The notes beneath the pieces were generated by a model, which worked only from the letters and a program-made list of their open reading frames with translations, was not told where the DNA came from and searched no databases. A DNA stretch of 45,472 bases, taken from assembly GCF_014637345.1 (NCBI RefSeq), contig NZ_BMEX01000016.1, forward strand, positions 5,966 through 51,437, read 5' to 3'. The position numbers were made by a program, and so were the translations under genes. This DNA comes from Kroppenstedtia guangzhouensis. Lineage in GTDB: Bacteria; Bacillota; Bacilli; Thermoactinomycetales; DSM-45169. Below are positions 17,632-27,260 of the stretch, piece after piece; position 1 is the first letter of the stretch; the number at the start of each line of letters is the position of its first letter.

Positions 17632-19128
17632 ATGACAAATCCGCTTCTGGAAATGACCCAAATCCAAAAGTCCTTCTCCGGTGTCCAAGTGCTCACTGAC
17701 GCGGGCTTCTCCCTGGAAAGTGGAGAAGTGCATGCCCTGATGGGGGAAAACGGAGCCGGCAAGTCCACCCTGATGAAAATCCTGGGCGGCATCTACCGGA
17801 AAGACGGAGGCAGGGTGAGGGTCTCCGGGGTGGAACGTGAAATTTCCGATCCCCGGGAGGCGACAGGACTGGGGATCGCCATGATCCATCAGGAGCTCAA
17901 CCTGATTCCCCATCTCTCTGTGATGGAAAACCTCTTTCTCGGCCGGGAGTTCGTCTTTGGGCGAACGGGTTGGATCCGCTGGAACCGAATGAAAGAAGAG
18001 GCGAAAAAATGGTTGGAACAGTTGGAGATGGATCTCGATCCCTCAGTGAAAACAGGGGATCTCTCTGTCGGTCAGCAACAGATGGTGGAGATCGCCAAGG
18101 CACTGTCCCTGGAGGCCAAGATCCTGGTGCTGGATGAGCCGACGGCGGCGCTGACCAACCGGGAGATCGAGTCCCTGTTCAATGTGATCCGTTCTCTGAA
18201 AAAACAGGGGGTGGGGATGATCTACATTTCCCACCGGATGGAAGAAATTTTTGAAATCTGTGACCGGATTACGGTGATGAGGGACGGGGAAACGGTGGGA
18301 ACCCGGGTCAGCAGCGAGACGGACATGGATGAACTGGTCCGGATGATGGTGGGGCGAAAGATCAAGAACCGTTATCCCCGCAATCCTGTAATGCCTGGAG
18401 AAGAAAGGCTGTGCGTCGAGGGATTAACCCGAAAGGGGGAGGTAAAGGATGTCTCCTTTTCCATCCGACAGGGTGAGATCGTCGGGCTGGCCGGGCTGAT
18501 GGGGGCCGGCCGGACGGAAACGGCGGATCTTCTCTTCGGTGTCAGAAAACCCGACAGTGGAACCATCCGGATCGATGGGCATGAGGTTCGGATTCGGCGC
18601 CCGGAAGACGCGATCCGGCATGGGATTGCTTATGTGACGGAAGACCGGAAGCAGGAAGGCTTGGTGCTTCCCCTTTCCCTCCGGGAGAATCTGGCTCTGC
18701 CCAACCTCCGCTCCCTTTCAGCCTGGGGGGTGATTCACCGGCAGAAAGAGGCACGGCTGACTGAAGAGACGGTGGAAACCTTATCAGTGAAAACATCGGG
18801 TCCCGAGCAGGAGGTCCGAACCCTGAGTGGAGGGAATCAGCAGAAGGTGGTCATCGGCAAATGGTTGGCCACTTCCCCCCGGGTGCTGATTCTGGATGAA
18901 CCCACCCGGGGGGTGGATATCGGGGCCAAGGAAGAGATCTACCGCCTGATGGATCGTTTGGCCCGGGAAGGGTTGGCGATCCTGCTCATTTCCTCGGATT
19001 TGCCGGAAGTGCTGGGGATGAGCGACCGGGTGTTGGTGATGCACGAAGGGCGGATCACCGGCCAATTTGATAAAGATGAGGCGACACAGGAGAATGTGAT
19101 GAAAGCCGCCTCGGGAGGTGAAGTGTGA
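17632..19128 (+). CDS. rbsA: Ribose ABC transporter, ATP-binding protein
   Basis: A 498-residue fused double ATPase that energises ribose uptake through RbsC. First cassette: GENGAGKST, LSVGQQQMVEIA, LVLDEPTAALT. Second cassette: the degenerate P-loop GLMGAGRTE usual for the sugar-import (CUT2) class, then LSGGNQQKVVIGKWL and LILDEPTRGVD. A GTG at 17623 is in frame, but ATG 17632 is better placed after AAGAAGGTG. The stop overlaps the rbsC start in TGATG. Confidence 0.95.
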   Translation: MTNPLLEMTQIQKSFSGVQVLTDAGFSLESGEVHALMGENGAGKSTLMKILGGIYRKDGGRVRVSGVEREISDPREATGLGIAMIHQELNLIPHLSVMENLFLGREFVFGRTGWIRWNRMKEEAKKWLEQLEMDLDPSVKTGDLSVGQQQMVEIAKALSLEAKILVLDEPTAALTNREIESLFNVIRSLKKQGVGMIYISHRMEEIFEICDRITVMRDGETVGTRVSSETDMDELVRMMVGRKIKNRYPRNPVMPGEERLCVEGLTRKGEVKDVSFSIRQGEIVGLAGLMGAGRTETADLLFGVRKPDSGTIRIDGHEVRIRRPEDAIRHGIAYVTEDRKQEGLVLPLSLRENLALPNLRSLSAWGVIHRQKEARLTEETVETLSVKTSGPEQEVRTLSGGNQQKVVIGKWLATSPRVLILDEPTRGVDIGAKEEIYRLMDRLAREGLAILLISSDLPEVLGMSDRVLVMHEGRITGQFDKDEATQENVMKAASGGEV

Positions 19129-20078
19129 TGCAAACCCAACTGAAAAGCTCCGGGATGCAAGTGAGTTGGGTGCAGAAAGTCGGTCCTCTCCTGGGTCTGG
19201 GGGTGATCGTGGTTGCGCTGTCGCTCATCAGCCGGGACTTTCTGAGCATAACCAATATCTTCAACGTACTGAGGCAGATCTCCATCAATGCCTTGCTGGC
19301 CTTCGGGATGACTTTTGTCATTCTGACTGGAGGGATCGATCTTTCCGTCGGCTCTATCCTGGCCCTGTCCGGTGCCTTCAGCGCAGGGATGCTGGCATCG
19401 GGAATGGATCCTGTCCTGGCGATCTTGACCGGGGTGGCGGCAGGTACTCTGATGGGAGCGGTCAACGGAGTTTTGGTGACCAAAGGGCGGGTGGCACCGT
19501 TTATCGCCACCTTGGCGACGATGACCATCTTCCGGGGATTGACCTTGGTTTACACCGAAGGCCGCCCGATCGCTTATGAGAATGACCTCTTTTCCATGCT
19601 GGGCAAGGGATATTTCCTAGAGATTCCAATTCCGGTCATCTGGATGCTGATCTCCTTCTTTATCCTATATTTTGTTCTGAAAAACACCACCTTTGGCCGT
19701 CATGTTTATGCAATTGGCGGCAATGAGGAAGCGGCGATGCTCTCCGGAATCCGGACCCACCGGGTGAAGGTGTGGGTGTACGCTATCAGCGGTCTGTTCG
19801 CTTCCTTGGCGGGTGTGATTCTGACGGCCCGTCTCAACTCCGCCCAGCCGACAGCGGGGACCAGCTATGAGCTGGATGCCATCGCCGCTGTGGTCATCGG
19901 GGGGACGAGCCTGGCCGGGGGCAGGGGCTGGATCGTCGGCACCCTGATCGGTGCGATGATCATCGGGGTGTTGGACAACGGACTCAACCTGCTCAACGTC
20001 TCCTCCTTCTACCAACAGGTGGTGAAGGGCGGGGTGATCCTGCTGGCGGTGTTGCTGGATCGATCCAAAAAATCCTGA
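19128..20078 (+). CDS. rbsC: Ribose ABC transporter, permease
   Basis: A 316-residue integral membrane protein with about eight to ten hydrophobic segments. The CUT2 permease marks are present: FVILTGGIDLSVGSILALSG near 65-85 and the cytoplasmic loop GGNEEAAMLSGIRTHRVK. It forms the membrane channel with RbsA and RbsB. ATG 19128 is about eight bases after GGGAGGTGA and overlaps the rbsA stop; a GTG one codon upstream is possible. Confidence 0.94.
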   Translation: MQTQLKSSGMQVSWVQKVGPLLGLGVIVVALSLISRDFLSITNIFNVLRQISINALLAFGMTFVILTGGIDLSVGSILALSGAFSAGMLASGMDPVLAILTGVAAGTLMGAVNGVLVTKGRVAPFIATLATMTIFRGLTLVYTEGRPIAYENDLFSMLGKGYFLEIPIPVIWMLISFFILYFVLKNTTFGRHVYAIGGNEEAAMLSGIRTHRVKVWVYAISGLFASLAGVILTARLNSAQPTAGTSYELDAIAAVVIGGTSLAGGRGWIVGTLIGAMIIGVLDNGLNLLNVSSFYQQVVKGGVILLAVLLDRSKKS

Positions 20079-20127
20079 ACCCGGTCATGAGACTTTTGTA
20101 TAAAAAAAATTTTGAGGAGGAACCCAA

Positions 20128-21051
20128 GTGAAAAGGATTTGGACTCTGTTGTTGGCCGCGGTGCTGGTCGTCGGCGTGCTGGCCGGCTGCTCCAGTGAAT
20201 CCACTCTGGAAAAAGAGGAGAAGGCATCGGCAGATGACAAGGTGAAAATCGGCCTGTCCGTCTCCACTCTGAACAACCCCTTCTTCGTCTCCCTGAAGGA
20301 AGGGGCGGAGGAAGCTGCCAAAGAATCGGGAGCCGAGCTGATCGTGGCCGATGCCCAGGACGATAACGCCAAACAGCTGAACGATGTGGAGGATCTGATT
20401 CAGAAAAACGTGGACATCCTGCTGATCAATCCCACGGACAGCAAAGCCGTCTCCACCGCTGTCGAATCCGCTAACAAAGCGAAAATCCCTGTCATCACCG
20501 TCGACCGGGAATCCGAAGGTGGCGAAGTTCTCGCCCATATTGCTTCGGATAACGTGGCCGGCGGGAAGATGGCCGGGGAGTTCATCCTGGAACATCTGAA
20601 AAACAAAGGCAATATCGTTGAGTTGGAAGGGATTCCGGGAACCTCCGCCGCCCGCGACCGGGGCAAGGGTTTCCATCAAGCGGTGGATAACCAAAAGGGT
20701 ATAAAAGTGGTTGCCTCCCAACCGGCCAACTTCAACCGTGACAAAGGGCTGACTGTGATGGAGAACATCCTCCAGAGTAATCCGGAGATCGATGCCGTCT
20801 TCGCCCATAACGACGAAATGGCTTTAGGTGCCCTGCAAGCGATCCAGGCCGCCAAAAAAGAGATCGTGGTTGTCGGGTTTGACGCCACCGACGATGCTGT
20901 CAAATCGGTTAAAAAAGGTGACCTCGGGGCCACCATCGCCCAGAAACCGGAAGAAATCGGGAAAACCGGAGTGGAAGTGGCGGTCCAAGCCGTCAAAGGC
21001 GAAAAAGTGGACAAGTTCCACCCCGTGGAGCTGGAATTGATCAAGAAGTGA
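20128..21051 (+). CDS. rbsB: Ribose-binding lipoprotein of the ABC transporter
   Basis: A 307-residue extracytoplasmic sugar-binding protein. It has a lipoprotein signal (MKR, hydrophobic core, lipobox LAGC with Cys21), then the type I binding-protein fold (KIGLSVSTLNNPFFVSLKEG, IDAVFAHNDEMALGAL, VVGFDATDDAV). It hands ribose to RbsC. The GTG start is preceded by GAGGAGG. The 49-base gap after rbsC with this strong ribosome binding site fits the higher yield usually needed for the binding protein. Last gene of the operon. Confidence 0.94.
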   Translation: MKRIWTLLLAAVLVVGVLAGCSSESTLEKEEKASADDKVKIGLSVSTLNNPFFVSLKEGAEEAAKESGAELIVADAQDDNAKQLNDVEDLIQKNVDILLINPTDSKAVSTAVESANKAKIPVITVDRESEGGEVLAHIASDNVAGGKMAGEFILEHLKNKGNIVELEGIPGTSAARDRGKGFHQAVDNQKGIKVVASQPANFNRDKGLTVMENILQSNPEIDAVFAHNDEMALGALQAIQAAKKEIVVVGFDATDDAVKSVKKGDLGATIAQKPEEIGKTGVEVAVQAVKGEKVDKFHPVELELIKK

Positions 21052-21070
21052 ATATTGGAAGAATGGAGGG

Positions 21071-21104
21071 AGTGCCGGTGATGAGCCGGCGCTTTCTCTG
21101 TTTT
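21071..21104 (+). terminator. Terminator of the ribose operon
   Basis: AGTGCCGG pairs with CCGGCGCT (one wobble) around TGATGAG, followed by a broken T-rich stretch (TTCTCTGTTTTG). Confidence 0.65.
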
Positions 21105-21144
21105 GGGATTTTTATCGGCGAGCTTTTCCACTCGCCCTTCCGGA

Positions 21145-21891
21145 TCATTCCCCCTTTTTATATTGCAGGATGCGCCGATACATCCTTCGGTCTTTCAATT
21201 TGCGGAAGTGGGACAGGATGGGGGATCGGTTGGCCTCGATAATCCAGATCTGTCCCTTCCGGTTCACTCCCAGATCCAGCCCGTAGATGCGATGGTCAGG
21301 ATAGTGTTCGGTCAAACTTTCCGCCGACAACAACGCGATCCGGTTGATTTTGGAACGGATGTAATGGAGGGAGAGGTGTCTCAGGGATGATTTTTGGAGC
21401 GCCCGTTTCACTGTCATCAGGCTGCCGTTGCTCCTTTCATTGTTGGTGACAATGTATCCTCTCCCGGCTACCTTGGCCACTGTTCCTGTCACTCGCCATG
21501 GATCAAAGCTGCTTTTGCGCTGAACAATCACCCGGATATCAAAGGGACGGCGGCCGATTCGGGCAAGTTGAATCCGTTTCTGGACCATATAGCGTCGGGA
21601 GCGTGTCAGCTCCTTCAGTTTGTGATATGTTCTTTTAAACCCCCGGATCGTTTTTTTCTTATTTTCAAGATGGATCTGATAGCGGTTTTTTGTCAAGGGT
21701 GTCACCTGGATCACGCCAAAGCCCCGGCTTCCAATCACAGGTTTTAAAATCACCTGCCCGTATTTGGAGATCATTGCCTTCAAAGATTTCATCGTGAGCA
21801 GATGTGTTTCCGGCAGGTGGGGTTTCAGTCGGCTGTCTTTTTCCATAAACAGATATCGCAGCCACTTGTCTTTTCTCAGAGGTCGATTCAT
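21145..21891 (-). CDS. ATP-grasp ligase of the YheC/YheD family, in the phosphonate operon
   Basis: A 248-residue ATP-grasp protein. ATP-binding and metal motifs look intact: ILKPVIGSRGFGV, RPFDIRVIVQR, VTGTVAKVAGRGYIVTN and the metal-binding IIEANRSP near the C-terminus. The nearest named family is YheC/YheD (spore-coat-associated), but this one is shorter than those. ATG 21891 follows GGGGG by eight bases and is three bases after the transaminase stop. As fourth gene of the pepM-ppd-transaminase unit it may join a carboxylate to the amine of 2-aminoethylphosphonate, or modify a spore or surface product; both are inference. A GGCGAG/CTCGCC hairpin lies downstream. Confidence 0.8.
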   Translation of the reverse strand: MNRPLRKDKWLRYLFMEKDSRLKPHLPETHLLTMKSLKAMISKYGQVILKPVIGSRGFGVIQVTPLTKNRYQIHLENKKKTIRGFKRTYHKLKELTRSRRYMVQKRIQLARIGRRPFDIRVIVQRKSSFDPWRVTGTVAKVAGRGYIVTNNERSNGSLMTVKRALQKSSLRHLSLHYIRSKINRIALLSAESLTEHYPDHRIYGLDLGVNRKGQIWIIEANRSPILSHFRKLKDRRMYRRILQYKKGE

Positions 21892-21894
21892 TTG

Positions 21895-23016
21895 TCAACC
21901 CCCTTTCGGCTGGTATTGGATGCTGTTCAGGTAGCGTTCCAACAGATCGATAAAGACTTGGATCTCTTGATGGGTGATATCCCCGATATTGGCGATTCGG
22001 AATGTTTTTAAATCGTCCAGTTTACCGGGATAAATCGTGATATTCCGGCTGTAAAAATAATCATGCATCTGTTTGAAGTCATATCCGGCACAATCCGGTT
22101 CCAGGATGGAGGTGATCAGCTTGGAATGATGCGGTTCCGGGACGAGATATTTCAATCCCAGCCGGGTAATTCCGTGGATCAACCATTGCCACGACCATGC
22201 GTACCGTTGATATCTCTTTTCCACCCCCTCCCGTTTCAGCTCCACAATCGCCTGATACAGGGCGTACAGGGTTTGAACCGGAGGGGTGAAGCGCAGCTGG
22301 CGGGTCTGTTCGAAATACCGGTATTGGTCATAAAGGTGAAGATAGTAATTTCGCTTTTTATGGTGACGCAAACCATCCAATTTGGCCCGATCCGCGATCA
22401 CAAATGAGACCCCCGGCATCCCTTGCAGGTTTTTGTTGGCACTTGCAGCCAGATAACTGATATTCATCGCTTTCATCTGAATCGGGATGGCGGCGAAGGA
22501 ACTGACGGCATCCACGATCAGATCGATTCCGTAGTTTTTGCACAATTGCCCCATCGCTCCGATGTCGTTTAACAAGCCGGTGGTCGTCTCATGATGTACG
22601 ACGGCGAGATGGGAAATCTTGTGGGGGGAGATCTGGATCTGTTTTTCGAGGGCTTTGATGTTGACGGGTTCCACAGGAGGACTGTCAAAGGGAATGAATT
22701 GGATTCCATAAGCTTCGGCGATATCACACATGCGTCTGCCATAGGCGCCATTGTTAAGGATAAGCAGAGTGCCTTCATTTACCACTGAACTCAGGATGGA
22801 CTCGACCGCCGCCGTTCCGGAACCGCCGAACAAGACGGTGGTGTATTCCCGGGGATCAGCCACCAGCCGGGTCAGCTCCGCGGCCACGGTTTCCATCAGG
22901 CGGCCGAACTCCGGCTCCCGTGGGCAAATATCGGGAACCACCTGTGCGTCTTTGACGGTGTCTGTCGTGGTGGCGGGGCCCGGAGTCAACAGGATGTTTC
23001 GCTTGACCCTCCGCAT
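21895..23016 (-). CDS. 2-aminoethylphosphonate-pyruvate transaminase (PhnW-like)
   Basis: A 373-residue class V PLP aminotransferase. It begins RRVKRNILLTPGPATTT, typical of PhnW, with FGGSGTAAVES (cofactor phosphate site), VDAVSSFAAIPI (Asp169) and PLP Lys195 in ASANKNLQG. The enzyme is reversible: PhnW is catabolic in other species, but next to PEP mutase and the decarboxylase it should run from phosphonoacetaldehyde to 2-aminoethylphosphonate. ATG 23016 follows GGAGGGAT. Its first 31 bases overlap the end of the decarboxylase gene, so translation is coupled. No phosphonatase (PhnX) is seen in the window, which favours synthesis over breakdown. Confidence 0.9.
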   Translation of the reverse strand: MRRVKRNILLTPGPATTTDTVKDAQVVPDICPREPEFGRLMETVAAELTRLVADPREYTTVLFGGSGTAAVESILSSVVNEGTLLILNNGAYGRRMCDIAEAYGIQFIPFDSPPVEPVNIKALEKQIQISPHKISHLAVVHHETTTGLLNDIGAMGQLCKNYGIDLIVDAVSSFAAIPIQMKAMNISYLAASANKNLQGMPGVSFVIADRAKLDGLRHHKKRNYYLHLYDQYRYFEQTRQLRFTPPVQTLYALYQAIVELKREGVEKRYQRYAWSWQWLIHGITRLGLKYLVPEPHHSKLITSILEPDCAGYDFKQMHDYFYSRNITIYPGKLDDLKTFRIANIGDITHQEIQVFIDLLERYLNSIQYQPKGG

Positions 23017-24176
23017 CGGTTATCCCTCCATTGATCAAGGGAGAGGTCCTTGAGCCATTTCTGCAACCGTTCCTTCACTTCATGGGGTTTGACTTGGGGG
23101 CGACCCAGTTGTTTCCGTGATCCTTTGGAAATTTTCATATACAGAAAGGTGAGTCCCCGTCTTTGTCTCCATTCATTCAGGGCTGAAGACAACTTCTGAA
23201 GGCTGTCAATGTAAAGCGAGCGGCTGTAACCGCAGGAAGCGGCAATCTCCACAAAATCGACACGAGGGGAGACGGTGCTTTGTCCTCCTGTGGAATCGTG
23301 GGCATGGTTATCGAGCAGGAGATGGAGCATATTAGACGGATTGTAATAACCGTTGGTGGCCAAACTTCCCATACGCAAGAGCAAGGCGCCGTCCCCGTCG
23401 ATCACGACGGTCTCCAGATCTTGTCGGTTCAATGCCAGCCCGAGCCCGAGTGAACCGGCGCATCCCATGGAGCCCACCATGTACAGATGATTGGGAGCAT
23501 CCTCGATTTCATACAATTCCCTCCCCGTTTTGCCGGTGGTGGCGATCAGGAGAGTTTGCTTCTGTTTCCATGAATGGACCACATGAAGTGCTTCCACCCG
23601 GGAAGGCTTTTGATCTGTGGAGGCCGGGGGTTTGATGGGCTTTGCGGGGAAGGGGCGGGAGGCGGTTTGTCTTTGCAGGGGCTCTTCGCTGAACGTTCCT
23701 TTCTTTACAACAAAAAAGAAGGAATGGTTCTGAGCAATCCATTGATCGGCTTCGGCCAATTGGTTTTTGGCTTTTTGCAAATCGGTCTGCAAAACCTGCC
23801 ATTTCACTTGCATCAGATCCAGCATATCGGTGGTGATTCTCCCCATCAGCTCATGCTGGGGTTCATCCCGAAGACCGGGTTCCCCGCGGAGACTGACAAA
23901 GCCGAGGACCGGGATTTGAAAGGGGTGGTTCAGGGAGACCAAGGGGGAAACTGCATTGGTCAGCCCGGAATTTTGCATCAGGACCACAGATTTTTTCCCT
24001 GTCAGCCGGGCCCCGGATGCGATCGCCACGGCATCCCCTTCATTGGCAGCCCCGACATACTGGCAGTGGTTGATGGCATAGTTGATCAAGCTTTTCAGAA
24101 AGGAACACGGGACTCCGCTGTAAAAAGAGAAACCCAGTCTTTGCAGTTCTTCCCCGAATATTTTTGTATCGAGCAT
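22986..24176 (-). CDS. Phosphonopyruvate decarboxylase
   Basis: A 396-residue thiamine diphosphate enzyme that decarboxylates phosphonopyruvate to phosphonoacetaldehyde, the step that makes PEP mutase chemistry irreversible. Seen: N-terminal GVPCSFLKSLIN and AANEGDAVAIASGA (cofactor Glu), and the C-terminal thiamine diphosphate motif GDGALLLRMGSLATNG with DNHAHDSTGGQSTVSP. ATG 24176 lies seven bases downstream of the PEP mutase stop and uses GGGAAGTGATC within that gene's end. Somewhat longer than typical (about 375) because of a proline-rich insert near residues 165-190. Confidence 0.93.
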   Translation of the reverse strand: MLDTKIFGEELQRLGFSFYSGVPCSFLKSLINYAINHCQYVGAANEGDAVAIASGARLTGKKSVVLMQNSGLTNAVSPLVSLNHPFQIPVLGFVSLRGEPGLRDEPQHELMGRITTDMLDLMQVKWQVLQTDLQKAKNQLAEADQWIAQNHSFFFVVKKGTFSEEPLQRQTASRPFPAKPIKPPASTDQKPSRVEALHVVHSWKQKQTLLIATTGKTGRELYEIEDAPNHLYMVGSMGCAGSLGLGLALNRQDLETVVIDGDGALLLRMGSLATNGYYNPSNMLHLLLDNHAHDSTGGQSTVSPRVDFVEIAASCGYSRSLYIDSLQKLSSALNEWRQRRGLTFLYMKISKGSRKQLGRPQVKPHEVKERLQKWLKDLSLDQWRDNRCGGSSETSC

Positions 24177-24182
24177 GGTCGA

Positions 24183-25067
24183 TCACTTCCCATTCTTTTG
24201 AGGAAGATATTTCTTTTCTGCACTCCTCAGCTCTTCTGCCTGTTGGAGGCGAAAGATTTCCTCGATGGGTGTTACCTTGTTTTCCACGTTCACCAGACTT
24301 TTTTCACGATGAATTTGTTGTGAAATGGCTTTCATAGCATCGATGGATGCTCTCATATTGTGGTTGGCCCAAATCACGAGCCGGACTCCCAATTCCTTGA
24401 ATTTATCTGCCGGAGTGGAATAGTATTTGGTCGGTACGATGACCACAGGATGTCTGCCTTCCCACTCTTGCATGAAGGCTTCAATTTCTGTGATGTCTGA
24501 TCGCTTGCTGTGGATGAGGACAGCATCGGACCCTGCTCTCCGGTAGGCTTCCGCTCTTCGCAAGGCTTCCTTCAGCCCCCAGCCAGCGATCAGGGCTTCC
24601 ACCCTCGTGACCACCACAAAGTCATCGTCCTGCTGGGTATCTTTCATCGCTTGGATCTTTCCGCAAAACTCTTCCACATCGGCAAGAGGTTGGGCTTCGC
24701 CGTTAATGAAGGAGTTGGTCTTCGGGAACAGTTTGTCTTCAATGCAGACACCTGCGATTCGGCGTTGTTCCAACTTTTGGACCAGACGTCTGGCGTTATT
24801 GAAGTTTCCGTAACCGGTATCCCCGTCGAGCAGGATGGGGATCGAGGTGGAATCGCTCATAAATTCCAATACATCCAGTACTTGTGTCCAGGAAGCTTCG
24901 TTGTTATCCCGGACCCCCAGGCTGGCAGAGATCGTGAGTCCGCTGGCCCAAATCCCTTTAAAACCGGTCTCTTCAACGATTTTTGCAGATATGCCGTTAT
25001 GAGCTTCCATAATGAAGTCTGGATCCTCTGATTGAATCATTTTTCTTAAAGCTGTTGTTTTCCTCAT
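24183..25067 (-). CDS. pepM: Phosphoenolpyruvate mutase
   Basis: A 294-residue isocitrate-lyase-superfamily enzyme that forms the C-P bond by turning phosphoenolpyruvate into phosphonopyruvate, the entry to nearly all natural phosphonates. The diagnostic active-site motif [11 protein letters not shown] (110-120) is complete and separates it from isocitrate and methylisocitrate lyases. [13 protein letters not shown] (79-91) gives the metal-binding Asp residues, and [15 protein letters not shown] lies near the substrate. ATG 25067 follows GGAGGTCA. First gene of the four-gene unit. I could not find a convincing promoter. Confidence 0.96.
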   Translation of the reverse strand: MRKTTALRKMIQSEDPDFIMEAHNGISAKIVEETGFKGIWASGLTISASLGVRDNNEASWTQVLDVLEFMSDSTSIPILLDGDTGYGNFNNARRLVQKLEQRRIAGVCIEDKLFPKTNSFINGEAQPLADVEEFCGKIQAMKDTQQDDDFVVVTRVEALIAGWGLKEALRRAEAYRRAGSDAVLIHSKRSDITEIEAFMQEWEGRHPVVIVPTKYYSTPADKFKELGVRLVIWANHNMRASIDAMKAISQQIHREKSLVNVENKVTPIEEIFRLQQAEELRSAEKKYLPQKNGK

Positions 25068-25239
25068 GGAAGTGACCTCCGCAAAAGTTGGTGGTTAATA
25101 CAAGGATATTAAAGGGATAGAGAGGGGGTGGCGGCGGATATCCATCGGGGTGCCCATCGGTCTTGTTGTAGATCGATGTTCCTTTGTCCGAAAGTGGGAT
25201 ATCACCTTAATTGTGACCTAGGAAAAGTCCCGACAGGGA

Positions 25240-25268
25240 TTGTCGCCGCGGGCATCCTTGGGTAGGAT
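25240..25268 (+). promoter_or_regulatory. Candidate promoter of msrA
   Basis: TTGTCG (25240-25245), 17-base spacer, TAGGAT (25263-25268); each box has four of six consensus bases. Divergent from the phosphonate operon. Confidence 0.4.
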
Positions 25269-25315
25269 AAGAGGAAACCCGGTTCGTATCCGGGATGGAA
25301 AAGGAGTGTTGCCCG

Positions 25316-25786
25316 ATGGCGCGAGCCACATTTGGTGCGGGATGTTTTTGGGGCGTGGAGGAGTTATTTCGCCAGACGAAGGGTGTCACCTCCACGGCTG
25401 TCGGATATATGGGGGGAACCACGGAGAATCCCACGTATGAAGAGGTCTGCACCGACCGAACAGGTCACGCCGAAGTGGTGGATCTGGAGTATGATCCTTC
25501 GCAGATCACCTATGAGGAACTGCTCCGGGTGTTTTGGGAGAATCATAACCCGACCACACCGAACCAGCAGGGTCTGGATATCGGTACCCAATACCGTTCT
25601 GTGATTTTTTATCATTCACAGGAACAAAGGGAAGCAGCAGAAAAATCCAAACAGGAGCTGGAAGCCTCAGGTAAATGGAAAGATCCTGTGGTGACCCAGA
25701 TTGTACCGGCGGCCCCCTTTTACCGTGCGGAAGAATATCATCAGCGTTATCTCCAGAAGCGGGGGCAATCTTCCTGTCATTTTTGA
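25316..25786 (+). CDS. msrA: Peptide methionine-S-sulfoxide reductase
   Basis: A 156-residue cytoplasmic repair enzyme reducing methionine-S-sulfoxide. The nucleophile Cys10 is in [10 protein letters not shown], followed by [22 protein letters not shown] and the '[20 protein letters not shown]' segment. A C-terminal Cys154 (SSCHF) is a likely resolving residue. ATG 25316 follows AAGGAGTG; an in-frame ATG at 25295 lacks a binding site. It has its own promoter and terminator, with thioredoxin reductase 4 kb away. Confidence 0.95.
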   Translation: MARATFGAGCFWGVEELFRQTKGVTSTAVGYMGGTTENPTYEEVCTDRTGHAEVVDLEYDPSQITYEELLRVFWENHNPTTPNQQGLDIGTQYRSVIFYHSQEQREAAEKSKQELEASGKWKDPVVTQIVPAAPFYRAEEYHQRYLQKRGQSSCHF

Positions 25787-25792
25787 TCACTT

Positions 25793-25823
25793 AAAAACCC
25801 CGTCTCCCAGAGACGGGGTTTTT
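25793..25823 (+). terminator. Intrinsic terminator of msrA (may serve both strands)
   Basis: AAAAACCCCGTCTC pairs with AGACGGGGTTTTT across CCAG. It has an A run on one side and a T run on the other, so it can also end the minus-strand pseudogene transcript. Confidence 0.92.
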
Positions 25824-25832
25824 ATTGGAAAC

Positions 25833-27244
25833 CTATGTGGTTGGCGATTCGTCTTTCCGCTCCTCCCACCATTCCTTCAAAAGATGGATGGCATAATTTT
25901 TTGCCTGGCTGAAGGTGACTTGGGCCGGCATCGGTGCTTCATCAGGGTCGACGAGCACATCGAGGATCACCGGCTTCTTGATTTCAAATGCTCGGTGGAG
26001 AGCGGTTTTCAGTTGATCCCGGGTCGACCCGGATGCCGATTCCGCCGCAATCTTCCGCGTAGCGGGCAATGGGGTTGGTGAGATCGGTTGCAAACTCGGG
26101 ATGGCCCATCACTTCCTGCTCAAATTTGATCATGGCAATTTTGAAGTTGTTCAGCACAATCACCACGATGGGCAAGTTGTATTTTACCGCTGTGACAAAA
26201 TCAGCCATGGTCATGGCAAAGCCTCCATCCCCGACCACGGCGACTACCTGTTTGTCCGGAAAGGCCAGTTTTCCTGCAATGGCGCCGGGCAGTCCGCAAC
26301 CCAGGGTGGCCAGCCAGCTGGAGATGATGAATTTCTGGTTGCGGACGAGGAAGTTGCGTGCCATCCAGACGGTGATATTTCACACATCACAGGGAAGGAC
26401 GGCATCATCGGCGAGCACTTCCTGCAAAGCGACCGGAACCGTTTGCGGGCGAAGGGGAGTCCGGTCTTCCTCCCCCTGTGCTTTCATCTCTGCGAGCCAA
26501 TCTTTCATCTCTTGCTGATGACGGCACAAAAATTCATCCTCCTGTCTCTCGGACAGGCGCTTGTTCAACTGCTGAAGGGTGTAAAGAGCATCTCCCGCCA
26601 GTCCGACATCCACCGGGGTGCGCTTTCCGATCTGGGCCGGGTTGGAGTCGATGTGGATCGTTCGGGCATGGTGGGGAAGAAATCCGATAAAAGGAAAGGA
26701 GGTACCGATCATCACCAAGGTTTCCGCTTCCCGCATCGCGTAATAGGCGGGTTTGGTGCCCAAAAGTCCCAATCCGCCGAGGCAATACGGATGATCGTCG
26801 GGGATCGCCCCTTTTCCTGGGAGAGTCAGCACGATCGGTGCTTTTAATTTTTGGGCGAAGGTGATCAGTTCCTCCCGGGCGCCGTGGGTTCCCCGACCCG
26901 CCAGGATCACTGTTTTCCCCGGATTGGACAGTAGGGATGCGGCTTTTTCCAAATCGGACTCCCGGGGGATGACCCGGGAAGAGACAAATATGGAGCTGTT
27001 CCTCCGTACGTGGCGTTCCACTTTGAATGCAGGGATGTCATCGGGAATATTCAGATGGGCAACCCCCCCGGTGGGTCATGGCCATCCGGAGGGCCTGGTT
27101 GGCGATGACGGGTAGTTGCTCGGCGGACATGGCCCGCTGGTTGTAAACCGCTACATCGTCAAAAAGTCTGTCCAGGTTCACCTCCTGAAAAAAATCCGTA
27201 CCCATCAGGTCGCTCTCCACCTGTGTTTTCCCGGGGAAGTCGGA
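25833..27244 (-). pseudogene. Broken pyruvate oxidase / thiamine diphosphate oxidase (YdaP/PoxB-like)
   Basis: Four consecutive segments together read as the second two-thirds of a pyruvate oxidase: VESDLMGTDFFQEV, then PGKTVILAGRG and LPGKGAIPDDHPYCLGG, then VVAVVGDGGFAMTMADF (thiamine diphosphate motif) and LNNFKIAMIKFEQ, then the C-terminal DVLVDPDEAPMP. Lesions: a frame change at a run of seven C (27063-27069); an in-frame TGA at 26380-26382, where a Gly codon would be expected; a second frame change near 26015-26030; and loss of about the first 110 residues, with a TAA upstream at 27245-27247. The homopolymer shift could be a sequencing error, but together the lesions make it a pseudogene. 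Confidence 0.88.
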
Positions 27245-27260
27245 TTATGTGGCTCCGTGG

